A DNA stretch of 14,236 nt from CAYWTX01 sp964461295 (GCA_964461295.1 CAYWTX010000059.1:1-14236), one strand, 5' to 3'; positions 1 to 6,330 are shown, numbered from the stretch's first letter. Numbers and translations: made by a program. Notes: generated by a model from the sequence alone, not told the origin.

Positions 1-172
1 GCCCGCCCGCGCCCGCGATGGAACCGGGACCAGCTCTCCGAACCCGGTGAGCGATTCCGCAACACAACAGAGCCGTGCCGTGTCGGCACGGTCGGGTACG
101 AATGAGGGACCGCTTCCGCCCGCGCCCGCCCGCGCCCGCGATGGAGACGCGCCCGCCCGCGCCCACGATGGA
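1..172. repeat. Three copies of a 22-bp GC-rich unit
   Basis: A 22-bp unit that begins GCCCGCCCGC and ends CGATGGA occurs at 1-22, 124-145 and 151-172. The first two copies are identical and the third has one mismatch (CACGATGGA). The sequence after copies 1 and 3 also begins alike (ATGGAACCGG). The unit is low-complexity, but the conserved ATGGA end makes chance GC richness an incomplete explanation. It lies downstream of ispE in non-coding DNA. The first copy touches the window edge, so the array may continue to the left. No function is assigned. Confidence 0.75.
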
Positions 173-216
173 ACCGGTCACCGGTCCGAAGGCAACCGTG
201 CCGACACGGCACGGCT
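71..216. repeat. Inverted pair of identical 22-bp hairpin elements
   Basis: The 22 bases at 71-92 occur again as an exact reverse complement at 195-216. Each copy is itself a hairpin, CCGTGCCG-TGT-CGGCACGG (8-bp stem, 3-base loop). The two copies flank the second and third copies of the GC-rich 22-bp unit. A GC-rich stem, a short loop and opposed copies resemble REP/BIME-type dispersed elements, but no second locus is visible in this window. A further small hairpin, AAGGCG-A-CGCCTT, sits at 233-245. There is no U-tract, so a standard intrinsic terminator for ispE (which runs leftwards into this region) is not supported. Confidence 0.8.
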
Positions 217-320
217 CCGTTGGGATCCCGCAAAGGCGACGCCTTCCCCGTTGCGGTCCCCCTTGCCCCCCCCACCGGCGAGGTGAACACGGACCCATCT
301 TCCCAACTGAGGAACTCCCA

Positions 321-1250
321 CTACCACGGGTTCGGCGCCACCGTCAGCGTGGTTCCCGGCAGATGGAGGTCGTCAATCGCCCTGCCCACCTGCTGCGCCT
401 CGGCGTAGTCGTCGCACAGAACGAACATCGCGCTGCCGCTGCCGGTCACGCACACCGGTTGCGCCACCGCGTCTTGCAGCGTGCGGTGCACTTCCCGCAA
501 CGGCGGGCACACCGTCATCGCCGCCTCCGCGAGTTGGTTCACCAGCCGTCCGCGCCAGACGCTTGGCGGCTGGCCGGCCAACTCCGCCGCGTCGAGTTGC
601 ACACCCATCTCCGTCTTGCCCGCCGCGTCGAACGCGGCGTACACGGCCTTCGTCGGGCACATCAGCGGCGGCATGTGCAGCACCGCAAGGAACGGGTGAA
701 CCACCGTCGGCCGGAGCTTCGCCCCCCGGCCGGTCATCCGCGCCGCCGCCGGCCCCAGGAACAGGGGCACGTCGCTGCCGAGCTTGGCGGCCATCTCGTG
801 GAACACCTCGTGCGAGAAGCCGCACCGCCACAGCACGCCCGCGGCCGCCAGCATCGTCGCCGCGTCCGACGAGCCGCCGCCCAGCCCCTGCCCCGGGGGT
901 ATCCGCTTCAGCAGGTGGATCTCGACCCCCAACTTGCCCCGCTCGTGGCGCTCCCGCATCAGGGCGGCCGCCCGGTACGCCAGGTTCTCCTCCCTCGGCC
1001 CGCAGTCGGCCCCTTCGCAAGTCAGGCCGATCTCGCCGTCCTCGCGAGCCCGCAGCGTCAGCACGTCGCACAGCGACACCTTCACCACGATCGAGTCGAG
1101 GTCGTGATAGCCGTCCGCCCGTCTCGGCGCCACCAGCAGGTTCAGGTTGATCTTCGCCGGAGCCGCCGCCACGAGCTTGCCGCCATGCAACTTCCCTAGC
1201 GGCCTTACCGGGGGCAACAGCACTTCCGTCGGATGCACTGCATTGTCCAT
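321..1250 (-). CDS. ispE: 4-diphosphocytidyl-2-C-methyl-D-erythritol kinase
   Basis: A GHMP-superfamily kinase of 309 residues that phosphorylates the 2-hydroxyl of CDP-methylerythritol with ATP, in the cytosol, as the fourth step of the MEP isoprenoid pathway. Visible motifs are PAKINLNLLV (31-40, with the family's active-site Lys at 33), RRADGYHDLDS (43-53), the glycine-rich ATP loop GLGGGSSDAA (122-131), KLGSDVP (156-162, active-site Asp160) and the C-terminal VTGSGSAMF (268-276). Length is near the usual 280-300, with roughly 20 extra N-terminal residues before the conserved LVAAAPAKIN. The ATG at 1250 has no strong Shine-Dalgarno sequence, so a slightly later start is possible. It is encoded alone between two repeat-rich spacers. 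The assignment is firm; only the start is uncertain. Confidence 0.97.
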   Translation of the reverse strand: MDNAVHPTEVLLPPVRPLGKLHGGKLVAAAPAKINLNLLVAPRRADGYHDLDSIVVKVSLCDVLTLRAREDGEIGLTCEGADCGPREENLAYRAAALMRERHERGKLGVEIHLLKRIPPGQGLGGGSSDAATMLAAAGVLWRCGFSHEVFHEMAAKLGSDVPLFLGPAAARMTGRGAKLRPTVVHPFLAVLHMPPLMCPTKAVYAAFDAAGKTEMGVQLDAAELAGQPPSVWRGRLVNQLAEAAMTVCPPLREVHRTLQDAVAQPVCVTGSGSAMFVLCDDYAEAQQVGRAIDDLHLPGTTLTVAPNPW

Positions 1251-1552
1251 ATCCCCATTTACCCGGAAGAAGAGCAGAAATGCAACCGGCCGGTCTAAGA
1301 AACAACCGAGGACGACGAGGACGACCGGGACCGGGAGGGAAACAGCCGAAGACGAACGGGAGGAGAGAAAACCGATCGCGAATCACGAGTCACGATCGCG
1401 AGCGGAAGCTGACGCTGGCGGGTCAGTACTTCGTTCTCGTTCTTCCGACTGTCTCCCAGTCCCGTCCGCCGTCCTCGTCGTCGTCCTCTTCCTCGGTTGT
1501 TTCCCGTTCCCGAAGCCCGGGGACCTGGGCCCTTAGCACTCCGCCCCCGGCG
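1251..1552. repeat. Non-coding spacer with a ~205-bp imperfect fold-back
   Basis: No convincing gene lies in this 302-bp stretch between ispE and cbiO. Its main content is an imperfect inverted repeat. The left arm (about 1299-1362) is purine-rich with GAGGACGACGAGGACGAC-type runs, and the right arm (about 1430-1503) is its pyrimidine-rich counterpart. The outermost 12 bases match exactly (GAAACAACCGAG at 1299-1310 against 1492-1503 reversed). The centre carries a direct repeat CGATCGCG at 1373-1380 and 1393-1400, with two TCACGA units between. There is no transposase or target-site duplication. It could be a large RNA hairpin, a decayed miniature element, or low-complexity spacer drift. Confidence 0.65.
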
Positions 1553-2326
1553 TCACGAGGTGTTCTGCCCCCCCCTGGCGGCGGAGCAGAACGGGCAACC
1601 CTGAAGGCTCAAGGGCTTCTCAAGCCCGCAGGGACCGAGGATCGACTCATCGCGGAGGACGTCGGCGGTCGGGCCGTCACCGGCCACGCGGCCCTGGTGC
1701 AGCACGATCGTGCGGCTACAGACTTCCATCGCCAGGTCCAGGTCGTGCGTGGCGATGATCTTGGTATGGACGAACGTCTTGAGCAGTTCGATCAGTCGCC
1801 GTCGCGCCCGCGGGTCCAGGTTCGAACTGGGCTCGTCCATCACCAGGATGTCGGGGCTCATGGCCAGCACGGTGGAGATGGACACGGCCCGCTTCTCGCC
1901 GCCGGACAACCTGTAAGGCGGCCGCTGGGCCACGTGAGACATACCGACGGTCTCCAACGCCTCGGCGACGCGGGCACGCACCTGATCGGCCGGCAAGCCG
2001 AGGTTGATTGGCCCGAAGGCGACATCATCGAACACCGTGGGCATGAACAACTGGTCATCGGGGTCCTGGAACACCATGCCGACCGTGCGGCGGATGACGG
2101 GCATGGTCTGTCGCGTCAGCAGCGTGTCGCCGATCTTGATCGTGCCGCTCGTGGGCGTCAGGTAGCCGTTGAGATGCTGAAGCAGCGTGCTCTTGCCGGC
2201 CCCGTTAGCCCCGACGATGGCGACCGACTGGCCATGGGTGATCAGGAACGACACCCCGCACACGGCCTTGGTGCCATCCGAGTAGCTGTAGTGAACGTCC
2301 TGGGCCTGAACGATGTGATGGCTCAT
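1553..2326 (-). CDS. cbiO: Cobalt/nickel ECF transporter ATPase (CbiO type)
   Basis: The 257-residue ATP-binding subunit of an energy-coupling-factor metal importer, acting on the cytoplasmic face with CbiQ. All ABC motifs are intact: Walker A GANGAGKST (39-47), Q-loop VFQDPDDQLF (85-94, a typical ECF ATPase signature), LSGGEKR (140-146), Walker B ILVMDEP (160-166, catalytic Glu165) and H-loop His194 in ATHD. The start is the ATG at 2326. It overlaps the cbiQ stop as ATGA and has GGAGG about 7 bases upstream, so translational coupling is likely. The open frame continues upstream only as a shadow of cbiQ. An unusual C-terminal tail contains CPFC (244-247). Only one ATPase gene is present, as expected if it forms a homodimer. 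Confidence 0.94.
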   Translation of the reverse strand: MSHHIVQAQDVHYSYSDGTKAVCGVSFLITHGQSVAIVGANGAGKSTLLQHLNGYLTPTSGTIKIGDTLLTRQTMPVIRRTVGMVFQDPDDQLFMPTVFDDVAFGPINLGLPADQVRARVAEALETVGMSHVAQRPPYRLSGGEKRAVSISTVLAMSPDILVMDEPSSNLDPRARRRLIELLKTFVHTKIIATHDLDLAMEVCSRTIVLHQGRVAGDGPTADVLRDESILGPCGLEKPLSLQGCPFCSAARGGQNTS

Positions 2327-3135
2327 AGTCTGCCTCCGGTAACCAACGAGCCGAGCAACCCGGCCAGGTCGAAGACCCGCAATAGCACGAAGAAAGTCAC
2401 CCAGCCCGCCACGAAGAGCACGTCGCCGATCCGCAGATGCAGCGACTCCAGTGTGCGAACATGGCCGTCGAAGCCACGGCAGCACATGGCGGCGTGAACC
2501 CGCTGGGCCCGGTCCAGCGTCCGCAGCAGCAGGCTGCCAAGCATCGCCCCATACACCCGCGGGCCCAGGCCCCGCCGGCCGACAGACCGCATCGCCCGGG
2601 CCCGGACCATGCGCGTGCCGTCCTCGACGAGAACAAACAGGTAGCGGTAAAGCATCAGCACCTGCACGGTGAACACGGACGGCACGCCCAGACGTTCCAG
2701 GCCGCGACAGACGTTGTGGATGCCGGTGCCGGCTATCATCGCAAGTGTCGCCCCGACCGTCAGGGCGAACCGCATCAGGATCGAGGCGCAGGACACCCAG
2801 CCGCCGGCTACGTGGACGGGTCCGATGGTCATGATCGTGTGACGGTCGAACAGCGGGTTGAACATGCCTACGAACACCGCGAACGGCGAGACGATCAGCA
2901 GCTTGCGGATGACGAACCTGGCGGGCACGTCACCCACCGCCATCAGCACCAGCGGGTAGGCGGCCAACGGCAACAGCGGCGTGATCTGGTACTTGCCGTA
3001 GGACAGCACCGTCACGATGAACGCCAGCGTGGCAAGCAGCTTGGCCCGCGGATCAATGCGATGCAGGGGCGTGTCTCGGCTGGCCAGGCGGTCCAGCCAG
3101 CCGATCTCGCCTGCCTTGCTGTCAATGCCAGCCAT
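2323..3135 (-). CDS. cbiQ: Cobalt/nickel ECF transporter transmembrane protein (CbiQ, EcfT)
   Basis: The 270-residue EcfT-type integral membrane protein that links the metal-binding subunit CbiM to the ATPase. It begins with the family's HRIDPRAKLL (25-34), followed by several hydrophobic spans (about 33-46, 53-67, 80-93, 117-135, 155-170 and 237-255). The two cytoplasmic coupling-helix motifs that dock onto the ATPase are present as RARAMRS (178-184) and AMCCRGFDG (216-224). The second has CC where AxARGF is more usual. The ATG at 3135 follows an AAGAGGTGG Shine-Dalgarno. It lies 21 bp after cbiM and its stop overlaps the cbiO start by 4 bp. The family assignment is secure; cobalt or nickel cannot be chosen from this subunit. 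Confidence 0.95.
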   Translation of the reverse strand: MAGIDSKAGEIGWLDRLASRDTPLHRIDPRAKLLATLAFIVTVLSYGKYQITPLLPLAAYPLVLMAVGDVPARFVIRKLLIVSPFAVFVGMFNPLFDRHTIMTIGPVHVAGGWVSCASILMRFALTVGATLAMIAGTGIHNVCRGLERLGVPSVFTVQVLMLYRYLFVLVEDGTRMVRARAMRSVGRRGLGPRVYGAMLGSLLLRTLDRAQRVHAAMCCRGFDGHVRTLESLHLRIGDVLFVAGWVTFFVLLRVFDLAGLLGSLVTGGRL

Positions 3136-3156
3136 GCCTATCCACCTCTTGCGTGA

Positions 3157-4218
3157 CTACGAATGCGAAGACGATGCAGCCCGGCGGCGGAGTAACCACG
3201 CGGCCGTCAGCGTCAGAACCAGCGTGATGGCCCCGCCGACCAACCCGGCGACCGTGGCGCCGGCGCTGGGAGTGCCCCAGGGGGCCTCCGGCGGCGCCGG
3301 GCGGCTTGCCGCGGCCGAGCCGATCACGGCGTCCCCCTTACGGGCGAAGTCGTAGTCAGGCAGGACAGCGGTCCGCTCCTGGATGTGCTTGAGCGCGCCG
3401 TGGACGCCGCCCGTCGGCTCGGCCAGTTCCTCCTTGCCGGAGCTCCTGGCCATAGACCACTCCAGACCGTCGCTGTTCCTCGAGGCGAACCAGCTCATCA
3501 CTCCGCCGGTTGCGACGGCGGCAATCAGCAGCCCGATCACGACCGGGCGGAAGCTCGCACGGTCCTGGCCGGTAGGCGCGGCAAGATCGAGTACTTCAGG
3601 TCGAGCCTTCCACACGAAACTGACGACCGCCGCCGTGACCAGTCCCTCGACCAAGCCGATCGCCAAGTGGATAGGTTGCATCAGCAGGACGAACTTCGAG
3701 AACGGCAGGTCGGAGATGCCCGACATCGTCGTCTCCAGGACCACGCCGAACGCCCCGAGTTGGAGCCCGGCCACGGCGGCGACAGTCGCGGCCAGGGCGA
3801 TGCGCCCGGGCGTCGGCCGAGATCCGACCAGCGGGCGGTAGATCAACGGATAGGCCAGGAAACACGGGAACAGGCCCAGGTTGATGATGTTGCAGCCCAG
3901 CGCCAAGAGCCCGCCGTCGGCGAAGAACAACGCCTGCACGGTGAGGACTGACGCAATCGTGATGAACGCCGCCTCCGGCCCCAGCAGAATGGCCAGCAGC
4001 AGTCCGCCGCCAAGGTGCCCGCTGGAACCCGTCGCCGGGATGGTGAAATTCACCATCTGGGCGGCGAAGACGAATGCGCCCATCACGCCCATCAGAGGCA
4101 CGCGGCGATCATCCATCAGACGCCGCAGCCTGCGGGCGCTGTAGGCAATCAACCCGGCCGAGGCGGCCCACATCGTGCCCCCGACCGCCGGAGAAATCAG
4201 CGCATCAGCCATGTGCAT
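3157..4218 (-). CDS. cbiM: Cobalt/nickel ECF transporter substrate-specific protein CbiM with PDGLE-type tail
   Basis: The 353-residue metal-capturing membrane subunit. The N-terminus is MHMADA. In characterised CbiM/NikM proteins the Met1 amino group, His2 and a downstream His bind the metal; here His2 is present and His68 in SSGHLGGG (65-72) matches the third ligand. This supports the ATG at 4218 rather than the ATG two codons later. AAGGAG lies 7 bases upstream. Residues 1-205 form the multi-span CbiM domain. Residues 223-353 hold two more spans (about 225-240 and 322-342) around NSDGLEW (248-254), the PDGLE-type signature of the auxiliary CbiN/NikN-like component, so a separate auxiliary gene is not needed. 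It lies 39 bp after the porin gene and 21 bp before cbiQ. Confidence 0.95.
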   Translation of the reverse strand: MHMADALISPAVGGTMWAASAGLIAYSARRLRRLMDDRRVPLMGVMGAFVFAAQMVNFTIPATGSSGHLGGGLLLAILLGPEAAFITIASVLTVQALFFADGGLLALGCNIINLGLFPCFLAYPLIYRPLVGSRPTPGRIALAATVAAVAGLQLGAFGVVLETTMSGISDLPFSKFVLLMQPIHLAIGLVEGLVTAAVVSFVWKARPEVLDLAAPTGQDRASFRPVVIGLLIAAVATGGVMSWFASRNSDGLEWSMARSSGKEELAEPTGGVHGALKHIQERTAVLPDYDFARKGDAVIGSAAASRPAPPEAPWGTPSAGATVAGLVGGAITLVLTLTAAWLLRRRAASSSHS

Positions 4219-4257
4219 TGCGGCACTCCTTAGTAGTTCGTCCGATCCGACCGACCC

Positions 4258-5514
4258 TTAGAAACTCATCCGTACACGCACGCCCACCACCACCGCGTCG
4301 TCCGCGCTGCCGCTGCCGCCCGGATTCGCCACGTACTGCACGTGCCCGCTCACGTGCAGCCATTTGAGTACCTCAGCGCTATAGTACGTTTCCACCACAG
4401 TCTCCTGGCTCGTCCGGTCAGGCACCGCGTCGCGGCTGAGAACCCCCTGCGCCACGCCGATGCCCACCACGTCGGCGTGGCGCCCCCGGATCAGCCCCTT
4501 GTACTGCCCGCCGAAGGACCAGAACGTGTTGATCTCGCTCACGTCCCCGTCGGCGCAGCCGAAGCGAGCGAACAGCCCTAGTCCCTGGTCGTCGTTGGGG
4601 TCGACGTTCTCTTTGCACACGAGTTGATCGAACGTCGCGTACACGCCGTGGTCGTCCCGCTTCGTCGAACCGCTGAACCGATCCTTCGGCTGCGGGTCGT
4701 ACCAGAATCCCAGGCGATACGCGCCCGTTAATCCCTTGCCCCAGTCCGTCACGAGCCCTGTCTCAAAGATCGCGAGGAAGTAGTCTTCATCGTGGAACGC
4801 CGTGTTGAATCCCGTCTCGCGTTTGTCCGCCCGTGCATCTGCGATGGCCGCGCCGAAGTAGAAGCGATCGGCCGGCTCCACGTACACGGCCGCTCCCAGT
4901 CCATTGTCCGGGAACGGGATCGTTGGGTTGTTCACCAGCGCGTCGGCAAGGAACTGCGTGTTCTCACTGTTGGCGTACTTGCTGCAATCGAAACCTACCG
5001 GACAGTTGTGATGTTCGAACCCACAGGTCAAGTCGATCTTTCCTGCCCGCACGATCACCTTCTTACCCGGCAGCGCCTGTTCGTACCACAGCTCGGCCAG
5101 GTCGGCCGATCCATCGCCGGCCGCGTCGCCGTTGATCCCCAGCAGGCTGCCGACCGAAGACTCGTTCAAGCCCTTCGACCAGCCTCCCTGCGCCTGCGCG
5201 TACGCCCGCCCGCCCGTCAGACCGACCAGCTTCTCCAGGTCGAGATCGATGTCGAAGTCGTAGCTTCCCGTGTATCGACCGGCGCGGCGGTGCGTGGCCA
5301 GGCCGCCGCGAAGGTTCGTCTGGTACACCTGCGTGTTTGCCAGTGAAAGGACGATGCCCCGCTCCGCCAGCGTTCTGCCCAACCCCAGCCAGTTGTCCGT
5401 CAGCGTGTCTCGTTCGCACAACCCGGCGCAGTTCGCGTCGGCTGCGAAGGCCGCGCCTCCGCAGATCGCTACGCCGACCAGCGCCGCCGTCCATGGTACG
5501 ATTGTCTTGGCCAT
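4258..5514 (-). CDS. OprB-family outer-membrane porin
   Basis: A 418-residue predicted outer-membrane beta-barrel of the carbohydrate-porin (OprB) type. A signal peptide occupies about residues 1-25 (hydrophobic core, then AAFAAD), and the protein ends RMSF with the terminal Phe typical of BAM substrates. OprB-like motifs include VIVRAGKIDLT (153-163), ENTQFL (184-189) and NNPTIPFPDNGLGA (195-208). It is first in the operon with cbiM, cbiQ and cbiO, with only 39 bp to cbiM, so it may pass metal ions or complexes rather than sugars; this is inference from context. It is oddly rich in cysteine for a porin: C29, C33, C164, C171, C177, C300 and C320 in the mature part, with His168-His169 beside the 164-177 cluster. 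AAAGGAG lies 6 bases before the ATG. Confidence 0.9.
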   Translation of the reverse strand: MAKTIVPWTAALVGVAICGGAAFAADANCAGLCERDTLTDNWLGLGRTLAERGIVLSLANTQVYQTNLRGGLATHRRAGRYTGSYDFDIDLDLEKLVGLTGGRAYAQAQGGWSKGLNESSVGSLLGINGDAAGDGSADLAELWYEQALPGKKVIVRAGKIDLTCGFEHHNCPVGFDCSKYANSENTQFLADALVNNPTIPFPDNGLGAAVYVEPADRFYFGAAIADARADKRETGFNTAFHDEDYFLAIFETGLVTDWGKGLTGAYRLGFWYDPQPKDRFSGSTKRDDHGVYATFDQLVCKENVDPNDDQGLGLFARFGCADGDVSEINTFWSFGGQYKGLIRGRHADVVGIGVAQGVLSRDAVPDRTSQETVVETYYSAEVLKWLHVSGHVQYVANPGGSGSADDAVVVGVRVRMSF

Positions 5515-5519
5515 GCGCG

Positions 5520-5535
5520 ACTCCTTTGCCGGAGT
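5520..5535 (-). promoter_or_regulatory. Inverted repeat ACTCC-N6-GGAGT between promoter and porin start
   Basis: Five-base arms with a six-base centre fill the space between the -10 box and the start codon and include the AAAGGAG ribosome site on the minus strand. It could be an operator just downstream of the promoter, or an RNA hairpin that masks the ribosome site. The stem is short, so it may be coincidental. Confidence 0.3.
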
Positions 5536-5564
5536 ATGAAACAGTGGATATTACGAGTTGTCAA
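5536..5564 (-). promoter_or_regulatory. Sigma70-like promoter of the porin-cbiMQO operon
   Basis: On the minus strand a perfect -35 TTGACA (5564-5559) is followed, after 17 bases, by TTTCAT (5541-5536), which matches 4 of 6 bases of a -10 box. The start would fall near 5529, giving a very short leader ending at the AAAGGAG ribosome site. GTTG-T-CAAC overlaps the -35 box as a small inverted repeat. The local AT richness contrasts with the GC-rich surroundings. The perfect -35 makes this one of the better promoter candidates in the window. Confidence 0.55.
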
Positions 5565-5590
5565 CAATTTATTACCAACTTGCGCAAGAG

Positions 5591-5634
5591 GGAGAGACGA
5601 CGAGGAGAAACCACGGAGAAACAGAAGAGCAGAA
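5591..5634. repeat. Purine-rich degenerate repeat (GGAGAAAC units)
   Basis: A purine-rich tract in the spacer between the porin operon promoter and the 59-residue gene holds near-repeats GGAGAAACC (5604-5612) and GGAGAAACA (5615-5623), with related GGAGAGACG before them. It resembles the style of the purine-rich arm in the 1299-1362 fold-back. No gene is seen in 5565-5721. Function is unknown. Confidence 0.4.
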
Positions 5635-5721
5635 CCTTCCGCCGCGGCAACTTCATGCCGCCGGCAGCCCGAGTGGTACGTGGTCAGCCAAGGCCTCGGC
5701 CGAAGAAATGAACAGCGAAGG

Positions 5722-5901
5722 CTACTTCGCCAGCGGGAAGCGACTCAGAAACTCCGCCAGGATCGACATGGACGGGTCAAACAACGGCAAACCTGCCTCT
5801 GCACGCTCCTGGTAACGCTGGAGATTCTCGTCCCGCTGTCGCTGCTGTTCCTCCTCGTACTCGTCCATAGGCGCAAAATAACTAGGACGAAATGCACGCA
5901 T
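5722..5901 (-). CDS. Small orphan protein, 59 residues, acidic helical
   Basis: I do not recognise the family. The 59-residue product starts MRAFRPSYF and has a strongly charged, probably helical centre (residues 12-36, DEYEEEQQRQRDE then LQRYQERAEAG). It ends in the hydrophobic segment SILAEFLSRFPLAK. The ATG at 5901 is chosen because GAGG lies 6 bases upstream and a promoter-like pair lies at 6001-6029. The frame stays open upstream to 6048, but that start would lie upstream of the promoter and lacks support. A shorter 48-residue form from the ATG at 5868 has no ribosome site. No signal peptide is seen. It follows the 89-residue orphan gene on the same strand. The protein could be real or a lucky frame. 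Confidence 0.5.
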   Translation of the reverse strand: MRAFRPSYFAPMDEYEEEQQRQRDENLQRYQERAEAGLPLFDPSMSILAEFLSRFPLAK

Positions 5902-6000
5902 CCGGAACCTCACTTCGAGATCGCAACTCCCTCCGAGGAACTGCGACTCCGATTTACGCCAGACCTCCTGTCCGGTACTACCCGACGATGTGTTGCACCC

Positions 6001-6029
6001 ATTATTGGCTCGCGGCCCGCGAAAGGCAA
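6001..6029 (-). promoter_or_regulatory. Candidate promoter for the 59-residue orphan gene
   Basis: On the minus strand TTGCCT (6029-6024), a 17-base spacer and AATAAT (6006-6001) match sigma70 boxes at 4 of 6 and 5 of 6 bases. The predicted start near 5993 gives a leader of about 90 bases to the ATG at 5901. It sits just past the stop of the 89-residue gene, so the two orphan genes may be separately transcribed. Confidence 0.4.
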
Positions 6030-6060
6030 CAAGAAAATTCCCGACCAACGCCGCTTTGTT

Positions 6061-6330
6061 CTAGGGCTCCTCCGGCCGCGCCGGGAGACCCACGTTCATG
6101 CGACACTCGGCCGCGAGATCGAGGAATTCCCGGCGATCCAGCTCCTCCAGTTGCTTGCCGCGGACATCCAGTTTCTCGTTGAACTTGATGCACTTTTCCT
6201 GCATCGACTCGTGGGTTTCCCTCGAGCCGCCCAGAAGCGCGAAGTTCTTCCCTCGCGTCACGCGCACCTGACCGTCGGGCTTGTCCAATCCGATGCCCAG
6301 CAACTTCGCTTTCCGGTTTTCGCTGATCAC
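6061..6330 (-). CDS. Small orphan protein, 89 residues
   Basis: I do not recognise a named family. The product is 89 residues and starts with GTG (ISENRKAKLLGIGLDK). A GGGAG ribosome site lies about 8 bases upstream. The first third looks like beta-strands around QVRVTRGKNFALLGG (21-35). Residues 36-75 look alpha-helical and charged (SRETHESMQEKCIKFNEKLD, then GKQLEELDRREFLDLAAE). There are two cysteines (47 and 76), no signal peptide and no membrane span, so it is probably cytosolic. It is divergent from purA across a 191-bp shared upstream region. The mixed strand-helix pattern and the ribosome site favour a real gene. A compact partner-binding or regulatory role is possible, but nothing in the sequence shows it. 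Confidence 0.65.
   Translation of the reverse strand: MISENRKAKLLGIGLDKPDGQVRVTRGKNFALLGGSRETHESMQEKCIKFNEKLDVRGKQLEELDRREFLDLAAECRMNVGLPARPEEP

Noticed and set aside
71..92. Intrinsic terminator for ispE
   Set aside because: The hairpin is strong, but there is no U-tract on the minus strand and the same element occurs twice, which suits a repeat better.
1..172. CRISPR array from the three 22-bp repeats
   Set aside because: Only three copies with unequal spacing (101 and 5 bases between copies), low-complexity sequence and no cas genes.
1280..2497. A 405-codon plus-strand frame through the fold-back and cbiO
   Set aside because: No family features; it crosses the spacer repeat and runs antisense to the motif-complete ATPase.
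5534..5561. NikR operator ahead of the porin (GTATGA at 5534-5539)
   Set aside because: The partner half-site expected 16 bases away is AGTTGT, not TCATAC, so the half-site alone is probably chance.
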